Source: Golubevia sp. BC0850
Taxonomy: Eukaryota > Basidiomycota > Exobasidiomycetes > Golubeviales > Golubeviaceae
Direction of reading: 5' to 3'
Assembly (NCBI GenBank): GCA_012976225.1
Contig: JAAVVG010000014.1
Span: forward strand, 434,001-498,000
DNA length: 64,000 nucleotides
Positions 55,257 through 64,000 of the stretch are shown here, in pieces; the stretch's first letter is position 1, and each line of letters begins with the position of its first letter. Under the pieces are notes generated by a model. That model had not been told where the DNA came from. It was given only the letters and a program-made list of their open reading frames with translations, and ran no database searches. Position numbers and translations under genes: made by a program.

Positions 55257-58200
55257 ATGAAGTCACCAACCTCCAAACCCAAGGCTTCAACCTCTCGTCA
55301 TTCACCCAAATCCTCCAGAATGAACTCCAGTTCTTCAAGGCAAGCTTCCAATTCATCACAGAGGAATTCAATCATGTTTCCAATCACAAATCAAAGGATT
55401 TCGCCCAATCCTCCAATCAGAACTTCATCTTTACCTTCAATGTTTGATCAAAGAGTTCCAAACTCCAATGTTTTCATCAGACCGAGCCCTTCTGGTAGAG
55501 GTGAAACTTTGATTTCAAAGAAGGAAGCTACTTTGATGAACAATTCAAAGTCGGTTGGAAAGGGGAAGAAGAAACAGAAGAAAGTTGGAATGGGAGAAGG
55601 GGATGGGGATTGGTTGGACGAAATCGGTCCAGATGAAGAAGAAGGACTTCAGCTTAGAAAGAAGAGTAAAGAGAACAAGCCATCAAGAATATCCTCAACT
55701 GCAAGAGGCAGTCCAAAATTAACGGTGGTCAATAAGAAAAACAAAGTCCAACTTCAAGAAGAAGCTTCTAGACAAAAGGCTCTGACTCAATTGGTGACGA
55801 TGTTATTGGATCAATCTAAACAGCAAACTGGCTATTCTCAATTATCTACAAGTTGGAAAATCAAATATGGTCTTACGAAAGATGCAAATAGAAGAGAGGT
55901 TGGGGGAAGAAGGAACTTTACTTCAGAACCTCCAAATGGATTATTGAACTCTGCTCCTATTAGATCGACGAATTCAATGAAGAGAATCGCTTCCCAGAAG
56001 AAGAGGAATAAGAAAATTGGAGGATTTAAGGCTTTGATTAGAGGGCTTGGATCTTGTACTGGAGCTAAGACGACGTCGGATGACGGTCATGGTGGGAAGG
56101 GATTAAGGAGAAGATCTTCAAATCGTTCAGCTTTCAAACAATCGAGAGGTCAGAAATCTCCTAGAAGGATGGAGACTGTGGTTATTGGGAAGGCCAATGT
56201 CGAATCAGAAGCTTGGGTGGATATCTCTTTGAATTCAGGCAGAAACCAATCGTTCTTAGGAATCTCTTTAAGTTCTCACACTATTCAGGAAGAAGAAGTT
56301 TCATCCAACATTCCCACAATCAATCGCATTTCACCATCTCCAACGGCCTCTTTAGCTTCTATTCAAGTCGAACATCCAACTCCAACCCCTGCTCCTGTTC
56401 ATCCATGTGATAGAGAAAGCAACTTCAAAACTTCTGCACCTCAAGTTCCAAGAGCTTTACCATTCAACTCCAAAGTAATTTATCAGTCTCACTTGAGAGA
56501 AGTTCAAAACATCGATTCTTTCGACACCTCCGAAGATTCAATTCCAATCACTGTCGAGGGTGACTTATCAGAAAGAGCATATTCTTCCGCAAAGGTACAA
56601 TCTTCTTTAGTTACTTCTTCAACTCCACCAAGAGAATCAAATAAACGTGTGTTCTCAAACAGAAGCGTACCTGACACTCTTCTAGACGGGAACGAAAGTG
56701 AAGAATTCATCTCTCCAAGTGAAAGGAACCTGGTGAAAGGTAGAGAAAGCTTGGAAAGTAAAGGTTCTTCAAATTCTGACATGGTGAATTATTTGAAATT
56801 TGGTCCTTCAATTGGTTTAGCCAATAAAGAAGTCAGAAGAGCTTCGCCTAGAGAAGAACTGTTGAAACAAAAACAGCAGATGCTGAATGAGAAAGAGAAA
56901 GAGAATTTAAGTAGAAGCAGGAGCAGAATTAGAATGGAAGGAGAAATGGAAGACCTAGAAGAAGAAGCAAATATTAGACAATCAGAAGATCTACCTGAGT
57001 GGATTGAGAATTTCTGTTCAACTCCACCTCACAGCAATCGTCATCTAGCATCAACCTCAACTCCTGCTTTCAATCAAGCTTCCAACTCTCATCCAATCAT
57101 TCCAGTCAGTTTCTCCACCATTGGATCTAAGAAAGAGAGGAAAGTCAAGTGTTCAAAAGAAGAGAACGAAGACGATGCAGAAACTTCGATTTCCTTCTCT
57201 GCTTGGGTAGACATGGAAAGATATCATGGAATTGCAGGAAGTAGATCTGCTTCAGGTGGTCATTTGAGATCTATTTCTGGAAAACACGTTCTGGATAGAG
57301 ACGTTTTTGTCGAAGGTTTAGAAGCTAGAAGTGGATTAGACAGGTTATGTGAAGCTTTAGATGAAGCTCAAGTTGAAAATGCTGCAACTGATGAGGAACT
57401 CTTAACCATCCAACAAGCTTATCTAGCTCCATTGATTTCAACTTCTGGATCTCCTTATCCGGTCAACCAAAGAAAGAGCTCTATCTCCTCGGAAACCAGA
57501 AGAAAGAATGATGGCGGTGACATTGATGATGACTGTCAAGATGCAGAATCGAATCCAAGTGATGCAATTGGTTTAGAACATTTATCTCATTCAGATTCTG
57601 CTAAAGCTATTACCAGAGCTCTTGGTTTAGGTGGGATCGTTACTCTTGATTCTGCTGAATTGAGTCAGCTTGGAAGTCAAAGAGATTTAGTTTCTGAATC
57701 TGATTCTTCTGGTACTTTCGCTTCTGATAACATCTTCTACGCCAGAGAAGAGTCGAACCAAAGAATTCAGCTGGAAGAAGATCAAGCCCAAGCTCAGGAA
57801 ACCAGTTTCGAAAGAGCAGAAGACATGAATCTTTTGATGAGAGAAATGAGCCATCTAGAAGAGGTTCTGGATCAGGATTCTAAACCTGTTCAAAACAGAG
57901 TCGGCTCTGGAGAACTCAAGCTAGACGACTTCTTGCTCGAGAATTCAGGTCCTTCCAGAATGCAAGACGATCAGGAATCAGTTGATGAGATGGACGAGTC
58001 CGACAAGAACGGTTCAAAATCTCCTCTACCTCCAACATTTTCTCCACCAACTTCTCCAGCTTCATTTGATCATCACCTCACCAGCACTCCCTGCTCATGG
58101 TTTTTATCTACCATCGAAGAAAACGAGGAAGAAGAAGGAGAAATTGAGCAAGAACTAGCTGATGACACTTTCGCAAGAACGATTCCAGATGAAGCAGTAA

Positions 58201-59684
58201 TTGAAGAATCTGGAAGCTCAAATGGTTCTTCAAGATCTGTGGATCAAGATGATTCTTCGATCGGTCTAGCATTAGAGAGAGGTCACACCATTTGGAAAGA
58301 AGATTACCATCAACAAGCTTTGGCTCACAATTCTTCACCGATCTTGTCGAAGATTCTCAAAGTCACTCAGAGTCCTAGTCTCAACAATCTCAGTGTCTCA
58401 GCTTCCAAAGAATCTTTGACTGAGCTCAAGTCCATTGAAAGATATGAATTGGATGATGAATGTGAAGAAGAGAGATTGTTCAAGCAAGGAATTTATGCTT
58501 CGTCCTTAAACCAAAGTCCATCGAAGCCTAAGAAGTCTAGCAACTTCTTGTCACCTTCTTTAGACCAGAACGGTCAACCTAACCCAGCTTTATCTCCAAT
58601 TCTTGAAAGTCCAAATCCATCGCAACCTTCTTCTAGATTCAAGAATGTGTCAGCTACTTCTTCTTCTGAAGAGGTTCTACCTCTACCTCAATCATCAAGC
58701 TCTTCTAGGAAGGAGAAGCCAGCTTCACTATGGGGAGACGCAAGCTTGTTGAAAGGAGCTTGTCCGCAATTTTCATTCTCAAAGCCAATGGAAGAAGGAT
58801 CAGAAGACAAGGAAAGATTTCCAAACTCTCCTATTAGCCCAACTAGTCTTTCGCCGCCAGATAGCTCTACTATTCCAATCAACGAAAATAAAAGAGGATC
58901 TTGGTCTAGTTACGAAAGTGAAGTCGACTCCAGAAGAATGTCGACCGCCTCTGGAAGTTCTTCTCAAGGTCACTCATCGGTTGCAACTTCAGTCGCTTCA
59001 GTTCCAATCTCAAACCAATTTCAAACCAAACCAATCGAAGAGGTTGGAATCGGAAGGATGGAAAAGAAGATCACTGCAAGTCATCCAAGTTCTACTAACC
59101 TCAAGAGAAGCGAGTCTCAATTGAGTTTCAGATCTGAAATGTCTTCTGTAGATGGCTCCGAAGTTGACTGCTACCATAGTTCAAACGAGAGTGAGATCAG
59201 TCATGGCGGGATTATCGATGGTTTCCCAGTTGCTCCATTTACAATTTCGACTTCAACTTCAAGCGAAAAGACTCCAGTACTCGGTTCAACAAATGAGAAG
59301 ACTCCAACTTTAAGCTCAACTCAGAGGTTCGGTAGCTCCCAAGATCAGTTCTTAGACGAGTTAAAGCTCCAACTAGAAAACAAGAAGACCAAGCCAAAAA
59401 TGAAACTCATTCAAGCTCAAAGTACTTCTATTCAACTCGACTCTAAGCGTAACTCACTCCAAAGCTCTGGATCTGAAGGAAGTGATCGTTTATTGACCAC
59501 AAGCACTACTTCTGGTAGCATGGATGGAGATGATCAAAGGTTCAGACATCGCATATCTCCAGGTATCGCTGCAAGGTTTCAAGCTGCTTACAGCTTTCAA
59601 AGACCTGTCGGATTGAATCCAAACCTGAGTCAAAGCAACAGCAATAAGACTCTGGTCGAACCAATTCAAAATTCCCAATTGTAA
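55257..59684 (+). CDS. Large Ser-rich disordered protein, 1475 aa
   Basis: Not recognised. A single uninterrupted exon of 4.4 kb, exceptional in a window where nearly all genes have introns. The first 45 residues are Ser/Lys/Arg-rich (SRHSPKSSRMNSSSSRQ). At about 110-260 lies a Lys-rich part that looks more ordered (RQKALTQLVTMLLDQSKQQT; SWKIKYGLTKDANRREVGGR). Another ordered island is near 670-730 (SISFSAWVDMERYHGIAGS; FVEGLEARSGLDRLCEALDE, then AQVENAATDEELLTIQQAYL). The remainder is Glu/Ser-rich with SPP/TSP sites. Such proteins are often cell-cycle or polarity scaffolds, but no domain supports a function here. The start is the first ATG after several in-frame stops. Confidence 0.75.
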   Translation: MKSPTSKPKASTSRHSPKSSRMNSSSSRQASNSSQRNSIMFPITNQRISPNPPIRTSSLPSMFDQRVPNSNVFIRPSPSGRGETLISKKEATLMNNSKSVGKGKKKQKKVGMGEGDGDWLDEIGPDEEEGLQLRKKSKENKPSRISSTARGSPKLTVVNKKNKVQLQEEASRQKALTQLVTMLLDQSKQQTGYSQLSTSWKIKYGLTKDANRREVGGRRNFTSEPPNGLLNSAPIRSTNSMKRIASQKKRNKKIGGFKALIRGLGSCTGAKTTSDDGHGGKGLRRRSSNRSAFKQSRGQKSPRRMETVVIGKANVESEAWVDISLNSGRNQSFLGISLSSHTIQEEEVSSNIPTINRISPSPTASLASIQVEHPTPTPAPVHPCDRESNFKTSAPQVPRALPFNSKVIYQSHLREVQNIDSFDTSEDSIPITVEGDLSERAYSSAKVQSSLVTSSTPPRESNKRVFSNRSVPDTLLDGNESEEFISPSERNLVKGRESLESKGSSNSDMVNYLKFGPSIGLANKEVRRASPREELLKQKQQMLNEKEKENLSRSRSRIRMEGEMEDLEEEANIRQSEDLPEWIENFCSTPPHSNRHLASTSTPAFNQASNSHPIIPVSFSTIGSKKERKVKCSKEENEDDAETSISFSAWVDMERYHGIAGSRSASGGHLRSISGKHVLDRDVFVEGLEARSGLDRLCEALDEAQVENAATDEELLTIQQAYLAPLISTSGSPYPVNQRKSSISSETRRKNDGGDIDDDCQDAESNPSDAIGLEHLSHSDSAKAITRALGLGGIVTLDSAELSQLGSQRDLVSESDSSGTFASDNIFYAREESNQRIQLEEDQAQAQETSFERAEDMNLLMREMSHLEEVLDQDSKPVQNRVGSGELKLDDFLLENSGPSRMQDDQESVDEMDESDKNGSKSPLPPTFSPPTSPASFDHHLTSTPCSWFLSTIEENEEEEGEIEQELADDTFARTIPDEAVIEESGSSNGSSRSVDQDDSSIGLALERGHTIWKEDYHQQALAHNSSPILSKILKVTQSPSLNNLSVSASKESLTELKSIERYELDDECEEERLFKQGIYASSLNQSPSKPKKSSNFLSPSLDQNGQPNPALSPILESPNPSQPSSRFKNVSATSSSEEVLPLPQSSSSSRKEKPASLWGDASLLKGACPQFSFSKPMEEGSEDKERFPNSPISPTSLSPPDSSTIPINENKRGSWSSYESEVDSRRMSTASGSSSQGHSSVATSVASVPISNQFQTKPIEEVGIGRMEKKITASHPSSTNLKRSESQLSFRSEMSSVDGSEVDCYHSSNESEISHGGIIDGFPVAPFTISTSTSSEKTPVLGSTNEKTPTLSSTQRFGSSQDQFLDELKLQLENKKTKPKMKLIQAQSTSIQLDSKRNSLQSSGSEGSDRLLTTSTTSGSMDGDDQRFRHRISPGIAARFQAAYSFQRPVGLNPNLSQSNSNKTLVEPIQNSQL

Positions 59685-60153
59685 CTTTTCTTCCCAATTA
59701 CACCTCTCCTCTCTCCCTCACTTTCTTTCTCTTTCTCTTTCTACTTCTCTTTCTCTGTCTTTTTCTCTTTCTTCTCTTCTCTTCCATACCCCAAGGAGCT
59801 CTCTGCTCCAATTTTCGTTCTCTCATCTTCTTCACCACACTCGCTCTCCGTCTCTCTGTTTCGCTCAACATTTCTTCATAGAGTTCCCCTTCTGTCTTTC
59901 AGAACCCAAAACCCCTGTTCTCTCTTTTGTTTTCTTCATTCTTACTTGCCTCTGTCTTATCATCTTACCTTTCCGCATTTCAATCATTTCAAATATTATC
60001 TTGTTCTTTCTTGCATCTCAATCTGATAGTCTCATAGTTTATCTCACCTCAAGCAAACTTTAGTGTGATGATGAAATATTGAAGAATTAAATGGATGGTT
60101 TTATTTGGTACATTAGTGTTTGTAAAAAGAATTGGTCTGACGTCGCGCTTCTA
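59685..60153. other. Intergenic, convergent 3' ends, pyrimidine-rich
   Basis: TCTTTCTCTTTCTC runs over 59710-59790, then AT-rich sequence near 60055-60130 suitable for polyadenylation. No gene seen. Confidence 0.55.
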
Positions 60154-63100
60154 TCACCTCCATTCACTCGCTCCCGGGCCAGCTCTCTCTAATTGAATTG
60201 CTAACGTCTCTAATCCATGGATCCGAGACTTCAGAAGGCGTTCTACCTTGAGGATCAGATTTTCAGGCTTGTCGCTAGGCGCTGAACCTTTGGTTGAGGG
60301 TGAAGGCGAGGTTGGTGAACTTGTTGTCGGCGTGGCAGATGCTTCGATGCCATTCGCTGTCGGAAGTGTTGTGACTTGAAGTCGCTGTTGAGGAATGAAT
60401 AACGAAGAAGAGTTCAAACTCAATTCCAATCGAGGAAGGAAGGTTCAAAGATTCAGAAAACTCACTATGCTTCCGATGAGAGTCTCAGAGTCCTTTGGCC
60501 AGAATCGAGGAGACGAGAAGGAGGCTACACCTTCCACTCGTTTCAGCTGAGATAACGAGGAGATTGATAAGGGAAGAAAAAGTCAGATCTCGATCCAGAT
60601 TTCCCGCTCAAAGCGCTTTTGACCCTAGAACTCACCTCTTCCAAAGCCCCTTTGACCATGTCCTCCTTATCTTCACCCATGTCTAGGCAAAGGATCTTTC
60701 CAGAATCCACCACCAGCGGAATGACTGATCCCACGATCAAGAAAGCGATGAAGAGAGACGCGATAGGGTCAAAACCTGTCCAACCATAATATTCAATCAA
60801 AAGGGTACTGATGATGACTCCCACCGAGCCAAGAGTGTCGGCCATGACGTGCTGTTGAAGTGTTAGCGATTTGAAAGAAAGGAAGCGATGAGAATCAAGT
60901 CACGAGCGGCAGTTGATTAGAATGTGGGATCTAACTCACGAGATAGACTCCAAGCATGTTGTGCGAGTGCCCATGACCATGATCGTGTCCATGGTGATCG
61001 TGACCGTGACCGTGATCATGCCCATGCGAGTGAGAGTGGCCATGTCCATGATGATGATGACCTGGGAAGAAAGAGAGGAGAGCAGGACCACTGATCAGTT
61101 ACAGTCTCTTTTGCCTTCGATTTCAATTCTGAACTCCCAAACTCACCGCCCATAGCAAACATTCCAAACAGATTAACAGCCAACCCCATCGAAGAGACTA
61201 TAAGAAGCTGAACAGTATTGTGCATGACTGGAGGTTCGATGATTCTCTGAACAGCTTCAAAGACGATGAAGATAGAGATTAGAATCAAGAAGACTCCATT
61301 TGCGAATCCACTTAGAGTTTCAACCCTTCCATATCCGTAGGTAAAGACTTTGTCGTTCTTCCAATTCGCCATCACGGCAGCGAATAGACCCATTCCAATT
61401 GCAGCACAGTCGAAGAACATGTGAATGGCATCCGAGATCAAACCTAGAGAATTCGTCCAAACTCCCCAGACCAATTGAACGAACATGAAAGCCAAGTTCA
61501 AGCAAAGAAACTGAAAGATCTTTCTTGAATCCGGACTTTGAAGAATGGTGTTGATGTGTGCTTGCGAAGAGCTTAAGAAGGATTGGACCGACTGAACTAG
61601 CTCTTGCAATCCATTCGCCTCGGAGTTAGTGCGAACATGACCTCCCGATCCATAAGCCGAGACAGTGGCAGTTCCATTTTCGCTGTAGCTGAAAGGAGTC
61701 TTGATGTACTCTGGCGAATTCTTGAGAATCGTTCGTAAACCCCATCCGACGCAGGCAGCGCATGCCATCTCAGCACCACCGATACGTACTCCAAATCCTA
61801 CCCAGCCCACTACGAAAGAAGAGATGACTGCTAAAGGCCATGCTTGAGCCACCCTGGCCTTCGTCGTCGCGTGAGGCTCTAGAGCTGTTCCAACTAGAGG
61901 TTCCAAGATCAGAACTCCCAGGGCTAGGAGTAGGTAGGCTGGAAGGTGTGAAGGGCTTGAGTTGTAGGAGTAGCTCGAAGAACTAGCGAAAGAAAGTGAA
62001 GGAAGCAAAGACCCTAGGGGTGGAAGTGTAGGAAGTCCCTTTTAGGGTAGCGAAAAAGCGAATGTTGGTGGTTTGAATCGTCAGCAGTCGTTAAGATCAA
62101 AGGAACCTCCAAGCTCTCTCACTCACGATCATTTTTCCAAATATACCAAAGGGGACAGCCACTCCTGCTGTCATTACGCAGGCCAGAACCAAAGCTCTTC
62201 GTCTTCCTCCGGTCTCCTTCGCAGCAACCACAGTAGCTCTCTCCTTCTCCAAGGTCAAAAAGGCATAGATCATGAGATAAATGTGACCTAGAACGACCCC
62301 CATAGGAGAATAAGCAGCTGCACTAGCTTCCACTTGTAAGCTTTGAGCTCGAAGAGTAGATGGAGAAGCTAAATCATGAGGTCGAGCTCTCAAGAGGGAA
62401 GCTGGCATATCCGGATCGTCGTGAAGAAGAAGAGGAGCGAAACCAGATTGAGATAGATGAGAGGCCGAGGATCCTGAAGCGATTGAAGATAGGAAAGAGA
62501 TGCAAAGTGCTACGAGGATCGAGTAACCTCCATAGGACTGTTGCAGGTGGAAGAGAAGGGAGTCAGGAAGAGATCGAGATTTGAATGAGATACTCTGTGA
62601 TAAACGAAACTTACCCTTCCTTTGGTTGATTTTGCTAAGTCTTGAGCCCAAATCTCGCAGCATTGAGTGAAAATGATAACGCTGGAGGAGAGGAAGAAAG
62701 TTGAGGCTAGTTAGAATTCGATCGAGGGGCAGGTCTGTGAGCTGAGAAGCTGATTAGCTCTCCAGGCAGTTCTTTCAACGAGGCTTCAGCTTGACTGGCT
62801 TTTGCAGTTCTGAAGCTCTTCTGTGACTATCAGATTCAACAAAGTCTAATCCTTGTTTCTCAGAAGCAGCTAATGCTCCTTCTCCTTTGTCGCTGCATTC
62901 TCTCTCCTCTTCCTCCTTCTGCACTTGAGATGTAACTCACTTTGCTGCACCCAAATGGCGTAAACTCATAAGCCAAATGAGAACATGAAACCAAAGAACG
63001 ATAGACAAGACAGCGATCCTCTTTGGAAGGTGCTTGAATTGAGGATCTATCCTCCTAATTGCGCTTAACCAAGTCCATACCCTGAACCAGACTGCTTGAA

Positions 63101-63416
63101 TGGTAGCTGCGAAGAGGAAAACGACAGTAGCCACTGACCAAGAGGATAGACTTGCAGGAGTAAGATTAGTTAAAAGAGAGCGTGAGGAAGAATCTAGTTG
63201 ATCTGAAGGAGAACTGTGAGTTGATTCCCAGTGAGGAGTGAGTAACCAATGCCTTGCCAGAAGAGCTGAAGAGACCAGTAAAGTTTTGTTTAGGAGTAAA
63301 GCTAAGAGTAAATCTGTTGGAATTCTAACTACTGAAGATTGAAAGGAGGAAGCAGAAGAAGAGAAGGAAGAAGCTACTTTATGATAACCTCGCCTAGTCG
63401 GATCATAAGAGCTCAT
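60154..63416 (-). CDS. MSC2: CDF zinc transporter of the Msc2/ZnT5 type, 831 aa
   Basis: Moves zinc into the ER/early secretory lumen. Eight exons: 63416-62941, 62681-62615, 62537-62127, 62038-61147, 61061-60940, 60851-60636, 60546-60466, 60384-60154 (2496 nt). An unusually long N-terminal part (about residues 1-490) has many membrane spans, as in Msc2 and ZnT5 and unlike Zrc1. The CDF core starts at FLCLNLAFMFVQLVWGVWTN with the metal site HMFFD (in ISDAIHMFFDC) and its partner HVMAD, both HxxxD. Between them, exon 5 encodes a loop of about 40 residues with 19 His alternating with Gly, Ser and Asp (HGHSHSHGHDHGHGH...), the zinc-sensing or delivering loop. The C-terminal cytosolic domain is short. 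The metallothionein at 39855 is another metal-handling gene in the window but not adjacent. Confidence 0.9.
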
Positions 63417-63630
63417 TTTGCTGTACTTTCCCCTCTTGGTTGGGGTATAGGCTATCGATCGCTATAAGAGGAGATGTCTCTATGGGTCTACTTGAGAATC
63501 TAGGAAGAATGAAGCTGGAGGAAGAAGGTTTAGGATGGGAACCGAGTACTGAAGAGGTTATGGTACTGGAGTACTGGACCACACCAGCAAGGTTATCTCC
63601 CCAAGTCCCCTTTGTAACCCTCTTCTGTCA

Positions 63631-64000
63631 ATGAGTATGAGGCATTCAGTTGGGATGCGAAGGCAGATCACTATCTTCTCAAGCTCATCAACTTCACTTC
63701 AGCAGCTTAGATCCTTCAGCGCATCTAGCAGTAGACTTTGTCCAACGTCATCATCCTATCCACCTCCAGAACCTTTGAGATCTTCAACTCTCAATCTTCC
63801 AACTTTCACTGCACCACCTTCAGCATTTTCAACTTTTGGTTGCGATCCAGAACTTTTATCTCATTTCTTATCAATCCGACCAAGACCGTTAACTTTCAAT
63901 GCTTTAATCAGTTTAGGTAGAGGTCCACAATTGAAAAATTCAATAAGCTCAAGGAAACAATACAAACATTCTCCTCCAAACATTTTACAATCAGCTTCTT
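63631..64000 (+). CDS. Mitochondrially targeted protein, N-terminus (partial), possibly a PDK/BCKDK-type kinase
   Basis: Open from ATG at 63631 to the right edge without a stop. The N-terminus MSMRHSVGMRRQITIFSSSS is a typical mitochondrial presequence (Arg, Ser, no acids), followed by a Ser/Pro linker. The first ordered segment, DPELLSHFLSIRPRPLTFNA then LISLGRGPQLKNS, recalls the N-terminal helix region of mitochondrial dehydrogenase kinases, where a basic-Pro-LT/S-hydrophobic-LxxxG pattern precedes the four-helix bundle. The diagnostic ATP-binding boxes are outside the window, so this identity is only a guess. It shares a 214-bp divergent promoter with the zinc transporter. Confidence 0.45.
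   Translation, partial: MSMRHSVGMRRQITIFSSSSTSLQQLRSFSASSSRLCPTSSSYPPPEPLRSSTLNLPTFTAPPSAFSTFGCDPELLSHFLSIRPRPLTFNALISLGRGPQLKNSISSRKQYKHSPPNILQSAS

Noticed and set aside
1-64000. A novel multi-gene defence or biosynthetic system
   Set aside because: No cluster of mutually related genes, nuclease/toxin pairs, backbone synthases or mobile elements could be seen; the genes are individually explained.

Overview
The window is a gene-dense piece of a basidiomycete nuclear genome. Nearly every gene is split by short introns (about 50-340 bp) with GT(G/A)AGT-type donors and pyrimidine-rich YAG acceptors. The protein set is fungal: an Msb1/Mug8-domain protein, a DUF6534 membrane protein, an SH3-RasGEF, Atg3, and many Ser/Thr-rich disordered proteins. 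A basidiomycete yeast or dimorphic fungus, plausibly Pucciniomycotina, fits best; this is inference, since no rRNA or marker gene is present. I saw no transposon, CRISPR array or rRNA. I checked one tRNA B-box-like match and rejected it.

Layout. 1-487: 3' end of an SDR oxidoreductase (+). 827-4461: Ser-rich disordered protein (-). 4961-7071: farnesylatable type I DnaJ (-), sharing a ~215 bp promoter with a nuclear-type protein carrying an AT-hook (+, 7288-10894). 11228-13090: fatty acid hydroxylase/sterol desaturase (-). 13965-15588: proteasome beta7/PRE4 (-). 16015-17687: DUF6534 protein (-). 17968-19928: polytopic membrane protein (-). 20168-21531: mitochondrial AIM18-like chalcone-isomerase-fold protein (+). 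21825-24469: MFS transporter (+). 25296-26286: frame-broken F-box gene (+). 26965-30182: Msb1/Mug8-domain protein (+). 31424-32203: PaiB-like FMN-binding protein (-). 32954-35034: disordered protein (-).

36376-45181 is a block rich in surface and secreted proteins: a thaumatin-like protein, a putative GPI protein, and a second GPI-type secreted protein that appears to need a 2-nt microexon. ATG3 and a 56-aa cysteine-rich metallothionein (three tiny exons) are interleaved. 45624-51448: a 1801-aa Cdc25-type RasGEF (-). 52601-54269: a disrupted LRR/F-box-like gene (+). 55257-59684: a 1475-aa disordered protein (+). 60154-63416: an Msc2-type CDF zinc transporter (-). 63631 to the right edge: start of a mitochondrially targeted protein (+).

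The genes are mostly unrelated housekeeping and accessory functions with no biosynthetic cluster or operon-like system. The noteworthy parts are small-scale gene architecture: a 2-nt exon, a 6-nt first exon, a 15-nt last exon carrying a short conserved-looking RasGEF tail, and a (CT)n microsatellite acting as the polypyrimidine tract of an intron. Homopolymer or purine runs coincide with frame breaks in two F-box/LRR-type genes. All exon coordinates were derived by hand from splice signals and reading-frame closure, with no transcript evidence.
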